Positions 37,117 to 46,044 of a stretch of 64,000 bases of DNA are shown in pieces; within the stretch, counting starts at the first letter, position 1; each line of letters begins with the position of its first letter. Below the pieces are notes generated by a model. It did not search any database and was not told the origin of the DNA. It worked only from the letters and a program-made list of their open reading frames with translations. The position numbers and the translations under genes were made by a program. The DNA is from JBBDMC01 sp963775235 (GTDB lineage: Bacteria; Pseudomonadota; Alphaproteobacteria; Rhizobiales; Kaistiaceae). The stretch covers positions 1 through 64,000 of the forward strand of contig CAVZHY010000004.1 in the NCBI GenBank assembly GCA_963775235.1. Direction: 5' to 3'.

Positions 37117-37473
37117 TCATCGACTGAGCCGGCACCAGACGACGGCAACCATGGGCGAACTCAAGCTCTTCGGCATGAAGGGGCGTTTGACGAGATCATC
37201 GCCACAGCGGTAAGCCGCCAGTATGAAGGTGCGCGTAAACCGCAGCAGGCGGATGACCGAAACATGGCGCCAATGGTGATGGGCCGCTCGCCCAATTACT
37301 TGCTCAGAGAGAGCTGTCGCCCCCCGCCGGCGCGCGGAAAAGGCTGGACCGGCCGCCTGCGGGCGAGGGCGAGCCTGTTGTCCCATCTGCTCCGGTCGGC
37401 GCGCCCATTCAAATTCGACTGCGTCTTTTGGTCGGACTGATATCCCCTTCAGCCTTGTCCGATCGATCTTCAC
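37117..37473 (-). CDS. Hypothetical protein downstream of repeat gene, copy B
   Basis: 118 residues; the ATG overlaps the preceding stop (ATGA), arguing for coupling. The first third (MKIDRTRLKGISVRPKDAVE) matches the counterpart at 23942; the repeat similarity ends near 37253 and the remaining 45 residues are unrelated. Function unknown. Confidence 0.4.
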   Translation of the reverse strand: MKIDRTRLKGISVRPKDAVEFEWARRPEQMGQQARPRPQAAGPAFSARRRGATALSEQVIGRAAHHHWRHVSVIRLLRFTRTFILAAYRCGDDLVKRPFMPKSLSSPMVAVVWCRLSR

Positions 37474-38909
37474 CGTTGGGCCGGCGCGGCTTGCGTGTTG
37501 GGCGAAAGGGTGGTGGACGAAGGAGGATTCCCGTCACCGACTTGCGCCGGCGGTTGGTGGCTCGCCGCGAACAATTGGGCGCTCAGCACGAACACGACAA
37601 GAAGCACGTAAACCAGGGCAGGGGATTTTTGGGCGATGTCGATGCCGGGCAAGGACTTTGGCGTCGGGGCGGGAAAGTTGGCTGGACGAGGCAAGAGCCC
37701 GATCAGGCGCCTGGCGATTGTCATTGGGTCCCATCGCGGCCTCTGCGCCTCGGGAAGGGCGGCAATCAACGAGGCGAGTCTCTGGGTCGCTGCCTCGACG
37801 GGCAAGCGGGCCAACTTGGCAGCCTCCTGCCACGGGTCGACATCGAGTTCTTGCCAGCGCCGAGACCACGCTGAGCAGCATCCCGCTTGGTCCTCGCCGA
37901 TCGACGCGAACAGAAAGTCGTCGAATTCAGGGGGAAGCCGCGAAGGCGAAGCTGCCCGTTCCATTTTCAACCACCAAATCTCACCGCCTAGAGACCGAAC
38001 GTGCCGCGACCGGGGATGTTCCGAAAAGTCATCCAGATCACAATTCAGGTCACGGTCCATTTTAGCCCGATCAAGGGGGGTCGCCGAATTTGAGACGGCT
38101 CCGGCCTAACGTTAGGAGCCCCCGGTTCGACGGCCTCTGTTTCATCGTCTGTCCGGCGAGCCTTCGGCTTGCGCAGTACTGTTTGACGTTCTCTTGTGGG
38201 CGCCCGGACTGCGAACGATTGGTCCTTCCCATCCGGAGTCAAGGGCGAAGTGCTTGCCTCCGCTACGAACGGCATTTTGGAACCAGCGCGCCGTACCCGC
38301 TGGTCAAAACAGCTCGGGTATCAAAGTGATGGCCGCGGCGGAGCGGATCGGCTCGCAGCCGCTTGAACGCGGAGCGATGACGCCGGTTGCCGACCCAGTC
38401 CGCGCTGGCAATCACCTGGTAAAGCGTCGGCTCGTCGGGGGGTGGCTTGGCAGTCGAAGCCGGAAGCCATCTTCATCAAATGGCGAACGGTAACCCGGTC
38501 CTTCCGCGCATCGCGATTGGCGTCGTCCGGGTGGGAGAACGAAAGTATCGGTTAATCGAGACGAGCATTCCCCGCTCGGCGTCGATCGAGATTTCCCGTA
38601 GATGGAGCTCCCCTGCAAACGGCTATAGTAGCCACCGGAATATCTGACCCCGTCGCACGCCTGACGAGCAGAGCGGCATTTTCGAGCCGACTTCCCTTCG
38701 ATTGACCAAAATCAATGACTGCGCCTTCTTCGCGGAATCTCTTTCACTCGGGCGTCCAGCCACCGATCGTGGCGACGCGGCCAACAAGACAGGAGGCAAT
38801 CTCATGGCAACGCTCATCCCCTGGACCAATGTCGAGATCGGCGACTTCGATGTCTTTACGCCGTTCCTGCCATCGTTCCTCGTCTACACCTGGTATGTCG
38901 ATGACGAAC
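37253..38909 (-). repeat. Long inverted repeat, copy B
   Basis: Reverse complement of 22506-24190. The part 37985-38909 is virtually identical to copy A; 37253-37985 is clearly diverged. The outer edge at 38909/38910 is abrupt: copy A continues with the basic-tail gene, copy B with an acetyltransferase gene cut in mid-domain. Confidence 0.92.
37470..37964 (-). CDS. Single-TM hypothetical protein, repeat copy B
   Basis: 164 residues: N-terminal domain (MERAASPSRLPPEFDDFLFA, DVDPWQEAAKLARLPVEAAT), one membrane helix (LVYVLLVVFVLSAQLFA near 125-141) and a short Pro/Thr-rich outer tail. Relative to copy A it has a one-base loss near 37890 compensated by the extra base near 37855, so residues ~27-40 are read in a shifted frame but the rest is intact. 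Family known to me only as rhizobial hypothetical. Confidence 0.55.
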   Translation of the reverse strand: MERAASPSRLPPEFDDFLFASIGEDQAGCCSAWSRRWQELDVDPWQEAAKLARLPVEAATQRLASLIAALPEAQRPRWDPMTIARRLIGLLPRPANFPAPTPKSLPGIDIAQKSPALVYVLLVVFVLSAQLFAASHQPPAQVGDGNPPSSTTLSPNTQAAPAQR

Positions 38910-38923
38910 TAAATCGCCCCTGA
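38804..38923 (+). pseudogene. Truncated copy of the basic-tail gene
   Basis: Same ribosome site and first 35 codons as the gene at 22611-22216 (MATLIPWTNVEIGDFDVFTP, ending YVDDEL), then the repeat ends and a stop follows after three foreign codons. The basic tail is missing. One residue differs (Phe for Leu). Confidence 0.8.
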
Positions 38924-39213
38924 AAGGCCGGCCGCACGTAAGCGTGCCGGATAAGCGTGGCGTCGCGGACTTTCTGCAACCCCATCACACCGACGAGGTT
39001 GCCCTCCTCTTCCCAGCCTGAAAACACCACTCCGGCAGCGATCTCACCCTGCAGCTCCGACCGCGACATGTAGGGCTCGTGCCAGCAATCGGCAGGTATG
39101 ACGCCGCGATAGGCCGCGGCCGCTTCGTTGATGATAGCGTCTATCGTGGCAACATCGGCGTCAGTGCAAAGACGGATCTTCGGGATCCTCAATGGCGTTG
39201 TGCCAACGAGCAA
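38884..39213 (-). pseudogene. GNAT acetyltransferase truncated by the repeat
   Basis: The N-terminal ~100 residues are a normal GNAT domain start: IRLCTDADVATIDAIINEAA, GVVFSGWEEEGNLVGVMGLQ and RHAYVRPAFQG, which in intact proteins is followed by the acetyl-CoA loop (GxG). Here native sequence stops at 38910 and nine codons of repeat DNA follow before a stop. The cofactor-binding half is absent, so the product cannot be active. Confidence 0.8.
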
Positions 39214-39282
39214 CTCGTCGGTCGCTAAACTATACCGAGGTCCGCTTCGGCTCCTTGCGAAGTCTCGCTCTGCCGCACTTGG

Positions 39283-39747
39283 TCATCTTTCGCATACGGC
39301 GCGACCCGGGCCTCGGCTGTAGTGCCCGCCCGAGTATCTGACCCAGTCGCACGCGTGACCGGTGTCGACCATTGCCCCGGCGATGTCCTGACCGGCGACG
39401 AAGCATTGCGCAACAATCCGGTCGTAGCTCGTCGGCTTCGACCGCCCGTCGCAGACGGTGCCTTCGCCCACAGGGACACAGGTGACGATTTGGCTGCCGA
39501 TCATGTCCTCCAGTGCGCGCTTCGAGGCGGGACCGGCTAAATCTTCGAGTTCGGGGGCGTCGACGCCGCAGAGTCTGATCTTGTGGCAGGCGGCCGGGTC
39601 ACAAATCCAGAAGGTGTCGCCATCGACGACTTTGTTGACGGTCCCCTTGATTTCGGCTGCCCACAGCGGAATGACGAACGACAGCAGGATGGCAATTGCC
39701 GCGGCTGAACGTCGGGCTATCTGAGACCAGCGATGCGTCGACATCAC
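39283..39747 (-). CDS. Secreted thermonuclease-like (SNase) protein
   Basis: 154 residues: a signal peptide (hydrophobic AAAIAILLSFVIPLWA, cleavage after WAA), then an SNase fold with KVVDGDTFWI (metal aspartate region), IRLCGVDAPELEDLAGP (arginine and acidic residues) and SYDRIVAQCFVAGQDIAGAM. The C-terminal CDWVRYSGGHYS is typical of short rhizobial SNase proteins. Likely a periplasmic or membrane nuclease. Its ATG overlaps the upstream small gene. Confidence 0.85.
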   Translation of the reverse strand: MMSTHRWSQIARRSAAAIAILLSFVIPLWAAEIKGTVNKVVDGDTFWICDPAACHKIRLCGVDAPELEDLAGPASKRALEDMIGSQIVTCVPVGEGTVCDGRSKPTSYDRIVAQCFVAGQDIAGAMVDTGHACDWVRYSGGHYSRGPGRAVCER

Positions 39748-39935
39748 GACTCACGTCCGTCGCCCCTTACATCGTCGGGGCTATCTGGCGCGTATCCGTT
39801 CATGATGAGAAACAGTTCGACAATACGCTGATCGACTGGACCGGGAGGCAGGTTGTCGTCAAGTCGGCGGGCGGTCTCACGCTCGAAGCGTTCTGCAGCG
39901 GCACGGACCTGCGGATCGAGGGCTGCAAGGTTCAT
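39744..39935 (-). CDS. Small hypothetical protein upstream of nuclease
   Basis: 63 residues, acidic and helical (VRAAAERFERETARRLDDNL). Its stop overlaps the nuclease start by four bases, indicating co-translation. No family recognised. Confidence 0.4.
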   Translation of the reverse strand: MNLAALDPQVRAAAERFERETARRLDDNLPPGPVDQRIVELFLIMNGYAPDSPDDVRGDGRES

Positions 39936-40037
39936 TTGCGTGCCCGAGGTTCTCGGGTTGCCGGAGTGAGCGAGGTGGTTTCAGGGCGCACCTTGCCATT
40001 CTTGTCCACCTTGGCAAAGCCTTGCAGGCGTGGACGG

Positions 40038-42109
40038 TTATGCCCAGCGGCGGCGCATGCGCGCTCCGATGTCAATTCGCGGAAGCGTTGGCTGCTTTGA
40101 TTTCTCTTCAGATTTCGGCGTTTGCCAGAACAGCGGCTGGAAATTCGGCAGAATCAAGTCCGGAATGAACCGCGTCCGCTGCGCGTAGACGTGCCGGTCG
40201 CCATTACGGGCCTGACCAGACACGTAGCAACGCTGCGGGACGATCAGATCAAGGCTGTCTCGCGCGCGGGTCATGGCGACGTAGAGGAGCCGTCGCTCTT
40301 CCTCGATTTCCTCGGTCGTTCCCACCGCAAGGTCAGATGGAATGCATCCATCGATGACATTGAGAACGTAGACCGACCTCCATTCCTGGCCTTTCGCAGA
40401 GTGAATCGTCGAAAGGATCAGATAGTCCTCGTCCAGTAGCGGCGGCACCGCGTTGTCACTGATGGCATCCGGCGGGTCGAGGGTGCGCTCGGTCAAAAAC
40501 CTTTCGCGCGAAGGATAGCCGCCGGAAACCTGCTCAAGCTGGATGAGATCATTTCTGCGGGCGATGGCATCGTCGTGGATTTGCTCCAGGTGCGGCTCGT
40601 ACCAAGTGCGCACGCGCTCCATTTCGGCCGGCCAAGTATCCGTGTTGCGCCGGAGAGCAGACATCAATGCCACGAACGCTGGCCAGTATTCGCGCGTCCG
40701 TAGGGGAGGTTCGTATGAACTCAAAGTCGACGCCGCGTCGGAAGCGTCGATGAGCCGGTCGAGCACCCCGGCCGCAGCCGACGGGCCAACGCCCGGCAAG
40801 ATTTGTAGCACGCGAAATCCTGCCACGCGGTCGCGAGGATTCTCGGCAAAGCGGAGCACTGCCAAAAGATCTTTGACATGCGCCGTGTCGAGAAACTTGA
40901 GACCCCCGAACTTGACGAAGGGAATTTTTCGCCGCGTCAACTCAATCTCCAGGGGAGCGCTGTGGTGGGATGCACGAAAGAGCACCGCCTGCTGCTTCAG
41001 CAGGGTACCCAGTTCCCTGCTCTCCAGCACGCGATCGGCCACGCAGCACGCTTGGTCCGCTTCGTCTGCGACCGCAACCAGCGCCGGTCGACATTCGCCT
41101 CCGCTGCGCTCGGTCCACAAATTCTTGCTATGTCGTTCGGCGGCAAGACCAATCACCGCGTTGGAGGCAGAGAGGATCGGTTGGATCGACCGGTAGTCCT
41201 GCGCAAGCGTCACAATCGTCGCGGCAGGGCAGAACTGGGATGGGAAATCCAAAATGTTTCTGATGGTCGCCGCGCGGAATGAATAGATCGATTGGGCATC
41301 GTCGCCGACGACCGCCAAGCCCCTGCCGTCCGGCTTCAGCGCCAGCAGGATCGAAGCCTGGAGCCTGTTGGTGTCCTGGTACTCATCGACGAGAACGTGG
41401 TCGAAGCGCGCCGAAATATCCGCGGCAATGGACGCTTCTTCCAACATGGCGGCCCAGTAGATGAGCAGATCGTCATAGTCGAGGACGTTCTGCGCCTGCT
41501 TAGCCTCGACATAGGCACCGAACAGTCGTTCGAGCTCTGATTGCCACGAAGCGCACCAAGGGAAGTGCCGCGTTAGCACGTCGCCCAAGGCCGCTTGCTC
41601 GTTGGTGGTTCGTGAATAAATCGCGAGACACGTTGCCTTGCCTGGGAAGCGCGTATCCGCCTCCGAGAGGCCGAGATCGTGGCGGACGAGATTGATCAGG
41701 TCCGCCGAATCCTCGCGGTCGTGGATCGTGAAGGCAGCATCGAGGCCGATCTGCGGGGCATACTCACGCAACAGTCGGGCACCGACCCCATGGAAGGTCC
41801 CGGACCACGGCAGATTGGCGCTGGCGGCTTGGCGCCGAGGGCGCCCGCAACAATCCGCCCGGCGCGTCGACTCATCTCGGAGGCGGCGCGCCGCGAGAAC
41901 GTCATCAAGAGGATGCGGTGGGGATCGACGCCACTGACGACGAGATGGGCAACCCGGTGTGCTAGCGTGTTTGTCTTACCCGACCCCGCCCCGGCGATTA
42001 CGAGCAGCGGACCGCTATTGACGTTACCCGCAGCGATGCCGTGCTCAGCTGCTCGGCGCTGATCCCGGTTAAGGCGGTCCAGATATGGAAATGACATTCG
42101 GCGACTCAT
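40038..42109 (-). pseudogene. UvrD/PcrA-type helicase, one frameshift
   Basis: SF1 helicase of about 690 residues. The first frame gives LNRDQRRAAEHG (Q motif), Walker A GAGSGKTNTLAHR and ILLMTFSRRAASEM. A shift near 41830 moves to NLPWSGTFHGVGARLLREYA and the rest: VLVDEYQDTN (Walker B), VVGDDAQSIYSFRAA, ILSTIHSAKGQEWRSVYVLN, ERRLLYVAMTRARDSL. All helicase motifs exist once joined. Acts in DNA repair or mobile-element biology. Single missing base or sequencing error near 41830 decides whether it is functional. Confidence 0.85.
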
Positions 42110-42439
42110 TCATGGCGGCTGGCATCGGCAGCAGACATGATTTATGGTTTGTTCGCAATGGGCGTTGTGCGGGCTGAACGAACCGCGGGATCATGAATTG
42201 CCTCGTCAACTCACTGTAGTTGCCGCGACGCCCTTAGGAAGGGCGGGTCACCCCCAAAGACGACCGGCCCCCATCTTTCTTTCAAGCGGAAATCCTCCAG
42301 CAGCGGAGCGGGATCGTCGCGCCGATGTGGCCTCAGATGCTAGGTTGGCGCACGCAGGGTTCGCGTATGACTTTGAGCGCGTTCTCCCTGGCGTCGTGGT
42401 CGCGATGACCGTCGAAGGCACGCAATCTGAAGGTCGCTC
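42110..42439. other. Intergenic between helicase and nnrU
   Basis: 330 bases, divergent promoters expected. No gene and no clear operator seen. Confidence 0.4.
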
Positions 42440-43015
42440 ATGAGCCTGCTCGTTCTGGGATTGCTGCTATTCCTAGGCACCCATACCATCCCCGTGGTCG
42501 CCCCGCGTTGGCGCCAGGGAATGATTGCGCGGCTGGGCGAGGCGCCTTTCAAGGGACTGTACGCGCTGGCCTCGCTTGTCGGCTTCGTATTTATCATCTG
42601 GGGTTTCGCCAAAGCTTCGACCCATCCAGCCCTGATCTACACGCCCGCTTTGGGCGCAAGGCGAATCACCGCCGCGCTGATGCCGTTCGCCCTTATCCTT
42701 GCTGTAGCGAGCGTGTTGCCTCCTGGCCGCATCAAACGCTGGGTCCGGCATCCATTGCTCATCGGGACCATCTTGTTTGCGGTCGGCCATCTTCTGGCCA
42801 ACGGCGATTTGGCCGGCATCATTCTATTCGGAGCATTTCTCCTCTGGGCGATCGTGGATCTCGCCAGCGCGTTCCGCTGGTCCCCGGCAACAACACCTGC
42901 CGGCGGACTATCCACTGCCGGCGACGTCGCCGCCATTGTCGCTGGGCTGGTGCTGTACGGCCTCCTTGTTTGGCGCCTGCATTATTGGCTGTTCGGCGTC
43001 AGTCCTATGGTCTGA
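42440..43015 (+). CDS. NnrU family membrane protein
   Basis: 191 residues with five or six membrane helices; starts MSLLVLGLLLFLGTHTIPVV and contains RWVRHPLLIGTILFAVGHLLANGDLAG in its core (given in parts: RHPLLIG, GHLLANGDL), the NnrU/isoprenylcysteine-methyltransferase-like motif. NnrU proteins are linked with nitric-oxide and nitrite reduction genes and share the fold of 15-cis-zeta-carotene isomerase. No denitrification genes are in the window. Confidence 0.88.
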   Translation: MSLLVLGLLLFLGTHTIPVVAPRWRQGMIARLGEAPFKGLYALASLVGFVFIIWGFAKASTHPALIYTPALGARRITAALMPFALILAVASVLPPGRIKRWVRHPLLIGTILFAVGHLLANGDLAGIILFGAFLLWAIVDLASAFRWSPATTPAGGLSTAGDVAAIVAGLVLYGLLVWRLHYWLFGVSPMV

Positions 43016-43243
43016 GACTCGAGCAACCTGCTCCTTGGGCGTCAGGTTCGGTCCGTGCCCTTCCATCGGGTCGCCCACCTCGATCTTGTAGTTGGACCGC
43101 AGGACCTGGTCGACGATGACGTCGGCGACCCGATTGCGCTCTTCCTCAGTCAGCTTGCGCCTCATGCCGTGTACAAAGCGGAGGCCACGGGTGAGACCCA
43201 TCCTGATCGTCAACCGCAGGTCGTCGCGAATTGTCCATGGCAT
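42908..43243 (-). CDS. Small conserved hypothetical protein
   Basis: The core LTEEERNRVADVIVDQVLRS and EVGDPMEGHGPNL matches a short rhizobial hypothetical family (helical start, then a PP/GHGP ending). The likely start is either 43243 or the internal MRRKLTEEE. The C-terminal ~35 residues overlap the 3' end of nnrU on the opposite strand and may be read-through; a shifted or lost native stop is possible. Confidence 0.5.
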   Translation of the reverse strand: MPWTIRDDLRLTIRMGLTRGLRFVHGMRRKLTEEERNRVADVIVDQVLRSNYKIEVGDPMEGHGPNLTPKEQVARVSDHRTDAEQPIMQAPNKEAVQHQPSDNGGDVAGSG

Positions 43244-43411
43244 GGCCGATCACAGCACCACTAGGAATAAATTCAAGCCCCATTATTTCGTCAATAAAAC
43301 GCGCGGAGGTTGTGCAGTGTCCCGCCTTCAGGCCGATAGCCGTTCTCGCCTCACCGTGAGATCGGGTAACACCTCTGTCTTGCGCCGACGGTGTATCGAG
43401 GCGGCCGCTAG

Positions 43412-43633
43412 CAAGAGTGCCAGGCCCGTAGCGAACAGAGCAATCGGCAGACCATCGTGATCCAGGCACCGAAGAGTTTCGTCGAGCAGGTCTTGTGGCC
43501 GGAGTTCCAGGAATTGAACGCGGCCTTGGTCGCCTACCTCTCCGAAATCACCGAGAAAGTCATTCGCGAAGAGGTCCACGGCGAAACCGGTGAGGCCGAG
43601 GAAATTGACGAACCGGCGCGGATCGCGCGCTGA
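43412..43633 (+). pseudogene. C-terminal fragment of an unidentified protein
   Basis: A 73-codon frame without a start reads TIVIQAPKSFVEQVLWPEFQ, ELNAALVAYLSEITEKVIRE and EEIDEPARIAR, with coding-like composition, ending directly before the RecD2 fragment. It looks like the tail of a larger protein from the same mobile-island operon. The family is not recognised. Confidence 0.45.
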
Positions 43634-43635
43634 CG

Positions 43636-43810
43636 ATGTCTGGCGCTGAAGGCGCGCGCAGCGCCGAAACAGATGAATTGGCAATCCGCATGAAACCACA
43701 ACCGCAATCATCGACCCAGGAAGTGCTCGCCGGCCTCGTCGAGCGGGTCACCTTCCACAACGCCGAGAACGGCTTCTGTGTTCTCCGGGCGAAGGCTCGG
43801 GGACCTTCCA
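43636..43810 (+). pseudogene. N-terminal fragment of RecD2-like helicase
   Basis: After ATG 43636 the frame reads EVLAGLVERVTFHNAENGFC and VLRAKARG, the OB-fold start of long RecD2/TraA-type helicases (normally >700 residues). Similarity stops at about 43805 and a stop follows by 43914. All helicase motifs are missing. Confidence 0.65.
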
Positions 43811-44506
43811 AGCCCTGTTCAGTCCACGGAGAATGTTGTGATGCGACGGGCTGGCGGAGCGTGCAGTCTGCTGCGAACTCGTCTCAACTCGAAAGTGCCG
43901 CTTTTTCTGGGTGAGCGTTGTGCAGCCCATGCTCAAGGCCATCTCGGCCTATAGCAACAAAGCTGGTGGTTACAATAGGTTAGTCGCCACCACGCTGTCG
44001 CCCGGCAGGCCACCGCGTGCTGGGCGGAACCAAGGCATCACGCAAGCGAACTGAACAATCGGAGTGTTGAGAAACTGTGGGCTTGCGCTGCACCATCCGC
44101 GGTAATGCAGATGCCGAACGAATTTGTCATTTTCCAGAGAAATGGCAGATTTCCAACATTCCACCGCAGAATGACGCGAAACTGGGAACCGTACGACTGA
44201 TAAGTCACTGTGCGTGATGCTGAAGTCGGACAACGCCGACATCCAGGCCGGCATCGCCGCAATGTCCGCGCGGGCCGGTGAAGTGGCGTCAATTCGGGCT
44301 CGACCAGCCTATGGGATGGACGCGGCCGGGTCGCTAACCTCCGCTTTGCCGAGGCCAGATCCACGCCAGGCAGGACGATCCCCATTTTCGAGGCACCGGT
44401 ACGAGTTGATGATGATGATGTCCTGTTTAGGAGGGGTTTGCCGTTCCGACTTGTTTCGTGACCCAATCAAGAATTTAATGGAAGCGGGTTCGATCGGAGA
44501 CGGTCG
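43811..44506. other. Remnant DNA without supported gene
   Basis: About 700 bases after the RecD2 break. Frames are short and unlike any family. The GATGATGATGATG repeat near 44408-44420 and two possible starts precede the slipin gene but are not convincing. Confidence 0.4.
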
Positions 44507-45424
44507 ATGAGAACAGCAACCAACTCTTTCGCCGTTGCGGTTTTTGTTTTGATTTTGGCAGTCGGCGTATTCCTCGACTACGCCGTTTACGGCGGCGTGC
44601 CGGCGGCGCTCGCCAACTGGATCACCGTGCCGACGGTGGTCATCGCCTTCGCCGTCGCCTTCTCGATCAAGGTCGCGGCGCAATGGGAACGGGTGGTGGT
44701 GCTGCGGCTGGGCAGCTTCCACACGCTGCGCGGACCAGGACTTTTCTTCATCGTGCCGATCGTCGATGTGATCGCTTACTGGATCGACACTCGCGTGATC
44801 ACCACCACCTTCAAGGCCGAGAAGACCCTGACCAAGGACACGGTGCCGGTCGATGTCGATGCGGTGCTATTCTGGAAGGTTGTTGATCCCCAGAAGGCGG
44901 CTCTGGACGTCGCCGACTACCGAAGTGCGATCAGCTGGGCCGCCCAGACGGCGCTGCGCGATGTGATCGGCAAGACGATGCTGTCGGACATGCTCGAGGG
45001 CCGGGAGAAGATCAGCGGCGAGTTGCAGCGAATCATCGACGAGCGCACCGAGCCGTGGGGGGTCAACGTCATATCGGTGGAGGTCAAGGACGTGCTGATC
45101 CCCGCCGCCCTTGAGGACGCCATGTCGATGCAGGCCCAGGCCGAGCGTGAACGCCAGGCGCGCGTCATCCTCGGCGACTCCGAGCGCCAGGTGGCCGAGA
45201 AATTCGGCGAGGCGGCCAAGACCTATGCCAACAATCCGATCGCTCTTCATCTGCGGGCGATGAACATGCTCTACGAAGGCCTCAAGCAGAACGCGACCAT
45301 CGTGATCGTGCCGAGCACCGCCGCCGACAGTATGCAGCTTGGCGGAATAGCGGGCCTGACGGCCATGACGATGGCGTTGCAGGAACGCCAGGACGGCGCG
45401 ACCGGCGACTCAGGCCAAGGATGA
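44507..45424 (+). CDS. Slipin / SPFH (band 7) membrane protein
   Basis: 305 residues: two N-terminal hydrophobic segments (FAVAVFVLILAVGVFLDYAV and a second), then the SPFH domain from about 65 (AAQWERVVVLRLGSFHTLRG, GPGLFFIVPIVDVIAYWIDT) and a coiled-coil (MQAQAERERQARVILGDSER). Slipins are stomatin relatives that organise membrane microdomains and often pair with an NfeD protease/OB protein; none is adjacent here. The GTCGATG start overlaps a weak upstream frame; GGAGAC precedes it. Confidence 0.9.
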   Translation: MRTATNSFAVAVFVLILAVGVFLDYAVYGGVPAALANWITVPTVVIAFAVAFSIKVAAQWERVVVLRLGSFHTLRGPGLFFIVPIVDVIAYWIDTRVITTTFKAEKTLTKDTVPVDVDAVLFWKVVDPQKAALDVADYRSAISWAAQTALRDVIGKTMLSDMLEGREKISGELQRIIDERTEPWGVNVISVEVKDVLIPAALEDAMSMQAQAERERQARVILGDSERQVAEKFGEAAKTYANNPIALHLRAMNMLYEGLKQNATIVIVPSTAADSMQLGGIAGLTAMTMALQERQDGATGDSGQG

Positions 45425-45817
45425 CCAGTAGCCGACAGGGCACACTGCGAATGGTCTCCAACAGAGGCACGCGCAGAGCTGCCTCAGCGTCCACGGTCGT
45501 GGAATACTGGCGCTGATCACTAAGCCCCAGTTTTTCCCACAACCAGGCGAAGTCGTAAGTCGCCATAGGATCGGCGCTGGGCATTTTCGCCGAGTGGTTT
45601 TCGAGCGTCTTGAGCCAGGCAATAACCTTCTGGTGACCCCCCACTTCCTGACCGCCTTGACCGGTGTCGCGTTGCCCAACGCCGGGGACCGTCGGACTAC
45701 ATCATCACGATGGGAGGAGTGCGCCGGGAATACCGCACAGCCCACTTGTGGCTACCGGGGAACTCCGCCACCGTGCTATCATCGGCGCCGTCAAAGAGTT
45801 CATCTGGGGAATGTGAA
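45425..45817. other. Interval with a possible truncated minus-strand gene
   Basis: A minus-strand frame from 45644 reads VIAWLKTLENHSAKMPSADP and FAWLWEKLGLSDQRQYSTT, which look protein-like, but it runs into the end of the slipin gene and loses any pattern there. It may be the start of a gene cut at about 45430. Nothing else supported. Confidence 0.35.
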
Positions 45818-46003
45818 GTGAAACGTTCCGCAGACAACAGAAGCACATCGAAGCTCGACGAGCTAATCGCCGATCCCATCGTGCAGCTGACGATGCGTGC
45901 CGACGGCGTGGCCGAATCCGAGTTCCACGACCTGCTGCGCGCCGCTGTATGGACGATCGCCAATCAAAGCGGCCGGGGCGCCGACGGTGAATCATCCTTG
46001 TGA
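45818..46003 (+). CDS. Small hypothetical protein before ppsA
   Basis: 61 residues from GTG 45818 (GGGGA upstream): KLDELIADPIVQLTMRADGV, then ESEFHDLLRAAVWTIANQSG. Helical, soluble. Its stop is 41 bases before the PEP synthase start on the same strand. Similar short proteins occur in alphaproteobacteria, function unknown. Confidence 0.5.
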   Translation: MKRSADNRSTSKLDELIADPIVQLTMRADGVAESEFHDLLRAAVWTIANQSGRGADGESSL

Positions 46004-46044
46004 CGCCGATCTGGTTGTCTGGGCGCCGTGAAGTGGAGACCCCA

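Noticed and set aside
44408..44420. GATGATGATGATG microrepeat
   Set aside because: Too short to treat as a functional repeat.
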